Shown here: piece after piece, positions 1-5,492 of the stretch
Layout of the letters: each line of letters opens with the position of its first letter
How positions within the stretch are numbered: the stretch's first letter is position 1
Assembly (NCBI GenBank): GCA_913056375.1
Contig: CAJXNF010000136.1
Span: forward strand, 1 to 7,353
DNA length: 7,353 nucleotides
Reading direction: 5' to 3'
Origin: an uncultured Pseudomonadota bacterium
Lineage (GTDB): Bacteria; SAR324; NAC60-12
Notes under the pieces: generated by a model
Seen by the model: the letters and a program-made list of their open reading frames with translations, nothing else
Told to the model about the DNA's origin: nothing
Databases searched by the model: none
Translations under genes and position numbers: made by a program

Positions 1-32
1 CAAGCTCCTGATACTCCTCAACCCCATCATTC

Positions 33-39
33 AAGGTGA
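33..39 (+). promoter_or_regulatory. Ribosome binding site of the hydrogenase large subunit
   Basis: AAGGTGA lies just upstream of ATG 44, with seven bases between AAGG and the ATG. It supports this start, which matters because the reading frame has no stop upstream within the window. The TGA inside it (37-39) would also end a frame open from base 1, possibly the tail of a small-subunit gene, but too little is visible to call that. Confidence 0.5.
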
Positions 40-43
40 TTCA

Positions 44-1366
44 ATGTCATCTTCTGTCCTGGAAATTCCACATCTCTACCGAGTCGAAGGTCACGGAGGT
101 ATCCGAGTAACCGTCGGCGATCAGGGTATCGAAGACTGCCAGATGAGTATTTTCGAGGGTTCGCGCTTTTATGAAGCCTTGCTCCGAGATCGAAAATATT
201 TTGAAGTCCCTGGAATTGTCTGTCGGGTTTGTGCGATCTGTTCAGTAGCGCACTCTCTCTGTTCAACCTATGCAATTGAAGACGCCCTCGGATTGGTTGT
301 TTCCCGTCCAATCAAGCGCTTGCGGGACTTGCTCAATATGGGTGAATTCATTGAATCACACGCCCTCCATCTATTCTGCCTGGCAACACCCGATTACCTT
401 GGATTCAGTGGTGTTCTGGAGATGCAGCCACAATTTGACAAGGAAGTGCGGCAAGCACTGCAGCTGAAGAAATTTGGCAACCTGATCCAGGAGCGCATTG
501 GGGGTCGAGCGATCCATCCTGTCAATGTTGTGATTGGCGGTGTCGGCACCTGGCCAGAGAAAAAGATATTTGATGAATTACGAGAAGGAGCGCAGTCCGC
601 CTTGGCCATTCTGCGCCAAATCGAACCTTTGATCGCTAGCTTGCAACAAGAAGACTACGCAACCCAAGATCGTGTCTATGTTGCCCTTGAGGGGGATGAA
701 GATGGCTTAATTCTCGGACATGGTGACCGACTGCAGGCCAGTGGGCATGAGCCAGTCGACATTCATGACTATTCCAAGTATGTCAATGAGAGCGTTGTCC
801 GCCATTCCACTGCAAAGCAGTCGCGCTTCTCCAATCGTCCTTTCATGGTGGGGTCGCTCTCACGAATGGTTCACCATAGCAAACTTGTGACAGGGGAAGC
901 AGGACAGATTCTCCGAAGATTGATGGGCGAACAACCTGCTCCAAATCCGCTGCTGAACAACGCTGGCCAGTTTGTCGAATTGGTCTATTGCTGTGAGCAG
1001 GTGATCCAGATGTGTGATGAATTACGAGCGCTGCCCACCCAGCCTTCAGCAGATCCGTACCACCTTCATCCTGAAAAAACAGTTCGAGGAACTGCCGCAA
1101 TGGAAGTTCCCCGAGGTACTCTCTTTCACTCCTATGAGATCAATGAAGAGGGACATATTACCGATGCGGACATCATCACACCAACAGCACAAAACCTGGC
1201 TCAGGTAGAATCTGACATTGCGAAGACTGTCCAAACATGGCTGGATTCAAACAAGGATGGGGGGGATGAAAGACTACGAAAGAATCTAGAAATGGTAGCC
1301 AGAGCTTACGATCCTTGTATTTCTTGCTCTACGCATCTTGTGGATCTGACGGTGCGTGCAAGCTGA
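44..1366 (+). CDS. [NiFe] hydrogenase large (alpha) subunit, group 3 type, precursor form
   Basis: This is the catalytic subunit that carries the Ni-Fe(CN)2CO site and interconverts H2 with protons and electrons, probably in the cytoplasm and coupled to NAD(P) through partner subunits not in the window. The N-terminal RVEGHGG motif is at residues 13-19. The first metal-binding motif, RVCAIC...H, is at 61-70 (Cys63 and Cys66). The second, DPCISCSTH, is at 423-431 (Cys425 and Cys428). All four nickel-ligand cysteines are therefore present. The 440-residue length and absence of a signal peptide fit soluble group 3 enzymes; the C-terminal motif most resembles group 3b (NADP-linked 'sulfhydrogenase') or 3c, and that subgroup call is inference. 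Nine residues follow His431 and should be removed by the protease encoded next. The ATG has an AAGG ribosome site at 33-36, seven bases upstream. The frame is also open to the window's left edge, but homologues start near the EGHG motif, so ATG 44 is preferred. Confidence 0.95.
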   Translation: MSSSVLEIPHLYRVEGHGGIRVTVGDQGIEDCQMSIFEGSRFYEALLRDRKYFEVPGIVCRVCAICSVAHSLCSTYAIEDALGLVVSRPIKRLRDLLNMGEFIESHALHLFCLATPDYLGFSGVLEMQPQFDKEVRQALQLKKFGNLIQERIGGRAIHPVNVVIGGVGTWPEKKIFDELREGAQSALAILRQIEPLIASLQQEDYATQDRVYVALEGDEDGLILGHGDRLQASGHEPVDIHDYSKYVNESVVRHSTAKQSRFSNRPFMVGSLSRMVHHSKLVTGEAGQILRRLMGEQPAPNPLLNNAGQFVELVYCCEQVIQMCDELRALPTQPSADPYHLHPEKTVRGTAAMEVPRGTLFHSYEINEEGHITDADIITPTAQNLAQVESDIAKTVQTWLDSNKDGGDERLRKNLEMVARAYDPCISCSTHLVDLTVRAS

Positions 1367-1805
1367 TTGGGGAATTGTTGGCTTGGGGAATCCTCTGGCT
1401 GGAGATGATGGTGTTGGCTGCTGGTTAGCCGAACGGTTGCGCAAAACATTTCCAAGCCGATGGATTCACGATTTAGGTGCTGACCTGCTGAAGATTCAAG
1501 CCCTTCAACCCTATCCCAAGCAGCTAATCTTGCTGGATGCTCTACGCAGTGGAGCCAAGCCAGGTTCTTTGCACTATCTCTCAGAGGAGAAATTACTACA
1601 AAGTCCTACCACTGCGGCTGCCCATGGATTTGGCCTGAAAGGAACCCTGGGACTACTTCGACAAACCGATGATGCTTTTTGCAACATCAAACGAGAATGG
1701 TGGCTGATTGAAGTCGAACAAATCCATCAGCCTTTTGTCCTCTCTCCAACTGTTCAAGCCGGAGCCGAACAGTTGTTCAAACAACTCACCAAACAGCTAC
1801 AATAA
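1356..1805 (+). CDS. Hydrogenase maturation endopeptidase (HyaD/HybD/HoxW/HycI family)
   Basis: Members of this family bind the nickel in the immature large subunit and clip off its C-terminal extension, letting the active site close. The family motif GLGNPLAGDDGVG is at residues 9-21. Likely metal ligands, by comparison with E. coli HybD (Glu16, Asp62, His93), are Asp17 or Asp18, Asp61 in the LLDALRSG segment, and His90 in AAAHGFGLKG. The length of 149 residues is normal. An in-frame TGA at 1347-1349 lies just upstream and the family motif begins at residue 9, so GTG 1356 is the only reasonable start. The gene overlaps the large subunit by 11 bases in another frame and has only a weak ribosome site (GGAT at 1342-1345), so translation is probably coupled to the upstream gene. 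The adjacent large subunit is its obvious substrate. Confidence 0.93.
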   Translation: MQADWGIVGLGNPLAGDDGVGCWLAERLRKTFPSRWIHDLGADLLKIQALQPYPKQLILLDALRSGAKPGSLHYLSEEKLLQSPTTAAAHGFGLKGTLGLLRQTDDAFCNIKREWWLIEVEQIHQPFVLSPTVQAGAEQLFKQLTKQLQ

Positions 1806-1834
1806 AACTTTCGGGTGACATGTACGTTTCCCAC

Positions 1835-1862
1835 TTGCCAGAAAATTTCTGATCGTTATTCT
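1835..1862 (+). promoter_or_regulatory. Possible sigma-70-type promoter for the quinone oxidoreductase gene
   Basis: TTGCCA (1835-1840) matches five of six -35 consensus bases. After a 16-base spacer, TATTCT (1857-1862) matches four of six -10 bases. It lies in the 95-base gap between the protease and qor. The match is modest and could be chance; read-through from the hydrogenase genes is the alternative. Nothing else of note is visible in this gap except the ribosome site at its right end. Confidence 0.25.
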
Positions 1863-1891
1863 CAAGGGACTCATTTTAACCCATCATTCTT

Positions 1892-1897
1892 GAGGAG
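1892..1897 (+). promoter_or_regulatory. Strong ribosome binding site of qor
   Basis: GAGGAG ends three bases before ATG 1901. It fixes the start of the quinone oxidoreductase and indicates that this gene is translated independently of the hydrogenase genes. Confidence 0.6.
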
Positions 1898-1900
1898 ATC

Positions 1901-2869
1901 ATGCCGAACGCGATTCGTATTCACGAACAGGGAGGTCCGGAAGTCATGCGCTGGGAATCCGTCGATCTGCCTGAACTTGGTTCTGAAGAAATCCGCATTC
2001 GCCACACAGCCATTGGTCTGAACTTCATTGACACCTATCAGCGAAGCGGTCTCTATCCTCTCAACCCACCCTGTGGACTGGGTAAGGAAGCCGCTGGTGT
2101 TGTGGAAGAGGTTGGTAGTGCAGTCAAGGAATTCAAGAAAGGAGACCGGGTTGTCTATGTCGGTGGGACCAGCGCTTATAGTGAAGTCTCCCAGATTGCA
2201 GCCAACCTGGTGGTTCCCATTCCAGATGACGTAGAAGATGAAGTCGCCGCAGCCTCCATGCTCAAAGGGATGACCGCAGAATACCTGCTACGTCGTATTG
2301 GAAGGGTGCAGGCAGATGATGTGATTCTCTTTCACGCTGCTGCTGGAGGGACTGGACTGATTGCGTGTCAGTGGGCAAAAGCCTTGGGTTGCACAGTAAT
2401 TGGTACGGTCAGTTCACCTGCCAAGGAATCTTTGGCGCGAGACAACGGATGTGACTTCGTGATCAATTATGAGCAGGAAAACTTCTTGGATCAGGTGATG
2501 GAAATCACCAATGGGAAGGGTGTTCGGTTGGTCTATGATTCAGTCGGGCGCGACACTTTCGAGGGGACGATCGGCTGCCTGAGTCCAAGAGGTTTGTTCG
2601 TGAGCTTTGGTCAATCTTCTGGACCAGTGCCTCCAGTGGATCTGCGAGTCTTCAATCCAAAGAGTTTGTTCTACACGCGTCCAACGCTCTTTTCCTATAT
2701 TGCTACTCGTGCCGAATTGCTCGACAGTTCCCAGGCACTGTTTGGAGCTATCGGTAGTGGGAAGGTCAAGATTTCAATCAATCAACGTTATCCTTTACGT
2801 GAAGTTGCGCAGGCTCACGCTGATCTCGAAGGCCGCAGAACAACAGGATCTACTGTTCTGATTCCCTGA
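1901..2869 (+). CDS. qor: NADPH:quinone oxidoreductase, QorA / zeta-crystallin-like
   Basis: This is a medium-chain dehydrogenase/reductase family enzyme that reduces quinones or other activated carbonyl compounds with NADPH in the cytosol. The N-terminal catalytic domain has the Qor signature GLNFIDTYQRSGLYP (residues 39-53) and GKEAAGVVEEVG (61-72). The Rossmann domain has the nucleotide-binding segment HAAAGGTGLIACQWAKALG (145-163), then a GTVSSPAK segment (168-175) that normally contacts the NADPH phosphate. The cysteine-rich loop of zinc-containing alcohol dehydrogenases is absent, as expected for this zinc-independent branch. Its 322 residues compare with 327 for E. coli QorA. It is separated from the hydrogenase protease by 95 bases and has its own ribosome site, so a functional link to the hydrogenase is possible but not shown. 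The exact physiological substrate cannot be told from sequence. Confidence 0.92.
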   Translation: MPNAIRIHEQGGPEVMRWESVDLPELGSEEIRIRHTAIGLNFIDTYQRSGLYPLNPPCGLGKEAAGVVEEVGSAVKEFKKGDRVVYVGGTSAYSEVSQIAANLVVPIPDDVEDEVAAASMLKGMTAEYLLRRIGRVQADDVILFHAAAGGTGLIACQWAKALGCTVIGTVSSPAKESLARDNGCDFVINYEQENFLDQVMEITNGKGVRLVYDSVGRDTFEGTIGCLSPRGLFVSFGQSSGPVPPVDLRVFNPKSLFYTRPTLFSYIATRAELLDSSQALFGAIGSGKVKISINQRYPLREVAQAHADLEGRRTTGSTVLIP

Positions 2870-2883
2870 CAAAATCTTCATAA

Positions 2884-2920
2884 AAGCTATGGGTGCTCAT
2901 TCGAGAGGAATCCATAGCTT
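2884..2920 (-). terminator. Hairpin between convergent qor and trpD, likely terminator of the trpD unit
   Basis: AAGCTATGG (2884-2892) and CCATAGCTT (2912-2920) form a perfect nine-base-pair stem, with one more possible G-U pair, around a 19-base loop. The right arm overlaps the trpD stop codon (2919-2921). Read on the minus strand, the stem is followed by TTTTAT, a short U-tract that fits intrinsic termination of the trpD transcript. Read on the plus strand, no T-run follows the stem (ATGCCGCC), so termination of qor there would be weaker. The stem is AT-rich and the loop long for a strong terminator. Confidence 0.5.
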
Positions 2921-3932
2921 ATGCCGCCCGATTGGTGAACTCGACTAGTTCTTCCAAGCGTTGCCAAGCCTTGCCAGAGTCTACCAGTTGGGTTGCCTGC
3001 TCCACACCATCCTTCAGATTCTCTACCTTTCCTGCGACTACTAGAGCCCCTGCCGCATTGTAAAGAGCAACATGTCGTGGGGTGCCCTGATTTTTGCCTT
3101 GGAGAATTTCTCGGATCATTTGGGCACTCTCTTCTGGACTGTCAATGCGCATCTCTTCCAAATTGCCTTTCGGCAGTCCCACCTCTTCGGGTTCCAGTTG
3201 ATACAGTTCGACCTTACCGTCTCGAAGCTCTGCAACATGGGTTTTGGCTGTTGTGGTTAATTCACAGAGACCATCCGCACCGTGAACCACCAGCGCACGT
3301 TCTGCCCCAAGTTCCGCAAGCACCTGAGCAATTCGAAAAGTCCATTCTACGTTGGGTACACCCACCAGCTGGCGCTGAGCTTGAGCCGGATTGGTCAATG
3401 GTCCAAGAATGTTGAAAACGGTTGGGATTCCTAGCTCTCGACGAATTGGCCCCGCAAATCGCATTGCAGGATGGTGCTTAATCGCATAACAGAAGCAGAG
3501 TTGTAATTCCTGCAGACAAGCCTCAACTTGCGAAAGATCCAAATCAATATTTACTCCTAGTGCCTGTAAGGCTTCTGCACTACCGCTACGTCGCGTGTTG
3601 CTCCGATTTCCGTGCTTGGCCACAACAGCCCCTCCAGCAGCAGCAATCAAAGCAGCGCAGGTGGAAATATTGAAGGTGCTGATGCCATTGCCTCCGGTAC
3701 TGCAAGTATCAATTGCATCACTTGGAGCCTGGATCTTCTCGGAGCGCTCTCGCATAGCGTGGGCTGCGCCGACAATCTCATCAATCGTTGCACCTTTGGC
3801 CTGGAGCAGGGCAAGTAAAGCAGCTGCCTGTGTAGGAACCGCTTCTTCACTCATGATCCAGAGAATCATCTCCCGAGCCTCTTCGCGGCTCAGATTCTTT
3901 CGTTCAAGTAACTTAGCTAGCAGTTCTTTCAT
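2919..3932 (-). CDS. trpD: Anthranilate phosphoribosyltransferase, with variant active-site motifs
   Basis: TrpD transfers the phosphoribosyl group of PRPP to anthranilate, the second step of the tryptophan branch. The fold is an N-terminal helical domain (about residues 1-70) followed by the alpha/beta domain. Recognisable motifs are STGGNG (78-83, usually GTGGDG), TFNIST (86-91), VAKHGNRS (104-111), RSGSAE (115-120), HHPAMR (153-158), the anthranilate-contacting RREL (Arg164 region) and NILGPLTNP (174-182). The usual metal-binding Asp-Glu pair appears as Cys223-Glu224 in DGLCEL. The length of 337 residues is typical. A TTG codon directly precedes ATG 3932; I prefer the ATG, whose GGAG site is eight bases upstream. 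It starts 18 bases after the FtsK-like gene ends, so it is probably co-transcribed. No other trp gene is visible. The overall assignment is firm, but efficiency or metal use may differ from standard TrpD. Confidence 0.9.
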   Translation of the reverse strand: MKELLAKLLERKNLSREEAREMILWIMSEEAVPTQAAALLALLQAKGATIDEIVGAAHAMRERSEKIQAPSDAIDTCSTGGNGISTFNISTCAALIAAAGGAVVAKHGNRSNTRRSGSAEALQALGVNIDLDLSQVEACLQELQLCFCYAIKHHPAMRFAGPIRRELGIPTVFNILGPLTNPAQAQRQLVGVPNVEWTFRIAQVLAELGAERALVVHGADGLCELTTTAKTHVAELRDGKVELYQLEPEEVGLPKGNLEEMRIDSPEESAQMIREILQGKNQGTPRHVALYNAAGALVVAGKVENLKDGVEQATQLVDSGKAWQRLEELVEFTNRAA

Positions 3933-3940
3933 CAACAGGA

Positions 3941-3944
3941 CTCC
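3941..3944 (-). promoter_or_regulatory. Ribosome binding site deciding the trpD start
   Basis: GGAG on the minus strand is eight bases before ATG 3932 and five before the adjacent in-frame TTG (3935-3933). The spacing favours the ATG. Confidence 0.5.
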
Positions 3945-3950
3945 GCAAAC

Positions 3951-4889
3951 TCAGGGAAACGGTTGAGGTTTTTTCGGGAAAGTGGTGGGCCCCACAGAGA
4001 GTCCAACCGGGTTGGGTAGTTTTCTCGGAATAGTAGTCAAAACTGGAATTTCAATAACTTCTTCCTCCTGATACTGCAACCACTGCTCGTAGAGCATGGC
4101 TGCTTCGTTCAGGTTGTTCGGATCCTTGCGTTCCAATTGATCCAGCATCGAAGGATTCTCGGTCAGCAAAAAATCTTCTTCTACTTCTTGAACTGTTGCC
4201 GTTGATGGCTTCTTCACTGGGGCCATTTCGGGCATCAGCGCCATGATCCGCAGGTTGCGCTTCAACTGTTCCCAAGCTTTGTACAATCCTCTGGGAATTG
4301 CTTGCCAAGGCAACCCATGTGCTAGTCCAAAAGCGGCAACAGTCAGCAATGCAAGACCTCGCAGGATTGGCAGGAAAGGCAGAGCAGTGTAGATACGTAC
4401 ACTCAGATAGAAACAGACCGCACCAATTACTGCAGCGGCTTCTTGGTGAGGTAGATGCTGCAAGAGCCACTGTGAACCCAACAACCCAAGGTAACCATAA
4501 CTCCAGAGCCCTTGGAATGGGACTGTGTTGTGTTCCAGTGTCAACACCAACACATGCAGAATGGAAAGGAACCAGCAGAGCAGCAGGGCATGATACCATC
4601 CGCTGAGCAGAGAAAAGCGATGCCAATGTGGTCTACTCAGGGGGATTAGAAACCAGAACAGCAAAGGGGTCGGTGGCCCAAAGATTTCCAGCAGTGAACC
4701 CACAATCAGTGCACCTGGCAACCCTAACCAGTTGTGTATCCCCTCGGGCGGTGTCAATGGACTGAACACCGTAGGATCCACAAACTCAGCTGTTGCCAAA
4801 GCTACTCCACCGAGCAGCGCCAGTACGAGGAAAAACCAGTCAGATCGCCAACGTAAGCGTGGCGACGCTTCCAAATTGATCGTATCCAC
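3951..4889 (-). CDS. Membrane protein resembling the FtsK/SpoIIIE N-terminal four-helix domain, without the motor
   Basis: A 312-residue inner-membrane protein with hydrophobic segments near 18-34, 57-84, 97-118, 128-169 (perhaps two helices) and 172-193, then a cytoplasmic-looking tail. The segment around residues 51-80 (NWLGLPGALI, then LLEIFGPPTPLLFW) and the one from 127 to 164 (GYLGLLGSQWLL, then AAAVIGAVCFYLSV) follow the pattern of the membrane domain that anchors FtsK at the division septum. The tail (about 220-312) is acidic then proline-rich, like the linker of FtsK, but the gene stops there: no Walker A, Walker B or gamma domain follows, and trpD begins 18 bases later. I see no motor remnant in other frames. 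The start is GTG 4889 with AAAGGA upstream; an in-frame TAG lies a few codons before it. The FtsK relationship is pattern recognition, not a search result. It could be one half of a split FtsK, an independent septal protein, or a truncation product. Confidence 0.65.
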   Translation of the reverse strand: MDTINLEASPRLRWRSDWFFLVLALLGGVALATAEFVDPTVFSPLTPPEGIHNWLGLPGALIVGSLLEIFGPPTPLLFWFLIPLSRPHWHRFSLLSGWYHALLLCWFLSILHVLVLTLEHNTVPFQGLWSYGYLGLLGSQWLLQHLPHQEAAAVIGAVCFYLSVRIYTALPFLPILRGLALLTVAAFGLAHGLPWQAIPRGLYKAWEQLKRNLRIMALMPEMAPVKKPSTATVQEVEEDFLLTENPSMLDQLERKDPNNLNEAAMLYEQWLQYQEEEVIEIPVLTTIPRKLPNPVGLSVGPTTFPKKPQPFP

Positions 4890-4897
4890 TGCGAAAA

Positions 4898-4903
4898 TCC
4901 TTT
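4898..4903 (-). promoter_or_regulatory. Ribosome binding site supporting a GTG start for the FtsK-like protein
   Basis: AAAGGA on the minus strand ends eight bases before GTG 4889. With the in-frame TAG further upstream it supports the unusual GTG start. It sits in the 51-base gap after the coaD stop codon. Confidence 0.45.
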
Positions 4904-4940
4904 CCTAACATCCCACCCATCCTAGGTGAGGAATCTACAA

Positions 4941-5459
4941 TTACTTGGCAGGTAGCAGCCCCTGGTTTCTCAGAATCGTATAGATCTGTTCTGCTACCGG
5001 AGGAATGACGTAGGAATCAATGCGCTCTCCCAACAAAGCCACCTCCCTCACCAGCGTGGAACTAACCACAAAAAGATCTGGCCGACCAAACAGGCAGAAG
5101 GTTTCCAGTTGAGGATCAATTCCCAAATTCCCAATCGCCTGTTGCAGTTCTCCATGAAAATCATTTGTACTGCGTAATCCCTTGATGAGCACACTCGCAC
5201 CTTTACTCTGTGCATAGCGCACGGTGGGACCCTGGTAGGCATCAACACTCACGTTCCCCAAGCCAGGCAGATGATCCACATACGCCTGCATCATCTCCTT
5301 GCGTTCTTCCTGAGTGAAGAGATACTCCTTCTCTGGATTCACGGCAGCCGCCCAGTAGACGTGCTCAAAGTGCCGGGCAGCACGCGTCACGATATCAGCG
5401 TGCCCGAGGGTCGGAGGATTAGAACTGGTCGGGTAAATAGCCACACGGGTTGGGGCCAT
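4941..5459 (-). CDS. coaD: Phosphopantetheine adenylyltransferase (coenzyme A synthesis)
   Basis: CoaD joins ATP and 4'-phosphopantetheine to make dephospho-CoA, the penultimate step of CoA synthesis, in the cytoplasm as a hexamer. The nucleotidyltransferase motif TLGH is at residues 17-20, within AIYPTSSNPPTLGH. Other family features are NPEK (41-44, lysine for phosphate binding), EER (51-53), LIKGLRSTNDF (91-101, usually IRGLRxxxDF), the E104/N111 region, and VSSTLVREVA (132-141, usually ISSSxVKE). Length is 172 residues from this ATG, slightly above the usual 160. The frame also opens at TTG 5474, but ATG 5459 has GGAG nine bases upstream and begins directly at the conserved core, so it is preferred. 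It starts 33 bases after the mutS stop and 51 bases precede the next gene, so co-transcription is likely. The ATP loop departs from the usual YPGSFDP pattern. NadD was considered, but the LIKGLR...DF region is CoaD-specific. Confidence 0.9.
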   Translation of the reverse strand: MAPTRVAIYPTSSNPPTLGHADIVTRAARHFEHVYWAAAVNPEKEYLFTQEERKEMMQAYVDHLPGLGNVSVDAYQGPTVRYAQSKGASVLIKGLRSTNDFHGELQQAIGNLGIDPQLETFCLFGRPDLFVVSSTLVREVALLGERIDSYVIPPVAEQIYTILRNQGLLPAK

Positions 5460-5468
5460 GGAGCGCTT

Positions 5469-5472
5469 CTCC
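5469..5472 (-). promoter_or_regulatory. Ribosome binding site deciding the coaD start
   Basis: GGAG on the minus strand is nine bases before ATG 5459. It overlaps the alternative TTG start at 5474, which has no comparable site of its own, so the five-residue longer form is unlikely. Confidence 0.5.
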
Positions 5473-5492
5473 AAAGAACAAGGAAACAGGAA

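Noticed and set aside
1768..1786. Short inverted repeats (GAACA/TGTTC and AGTTGTT/AACAACT) near the end of the protease gene
   Set aside because: They lie inside coding sequence, have very small loops and no T-run follows; probably a coincidence of codon choice.
2993..3415. Open frame of 140 codons on the plus strand opposite trpD
   Set aside because: It is antisense to a well-conserved gene and its His/Pro/Leu-rich composition is typical of a shadow frame.
4051..4626. Open frame of 191 codons on the minus strand overlapping the FtsK-like gene
   Set aside because: It lies entirely within the longer membrane-protein gene in another frame, has no recognisable motifs and no motor-domain signature; judged a shadow and not a frameshifted part.
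4912..4930. Possible six-base-pair hairpin (CCCACC/GGTGAG) between coaD and the FtsK-like gene
   Set aside because: The stem needs a wobble pair and no U-tract follows on the minus strand, so it is not a convincing terminator.
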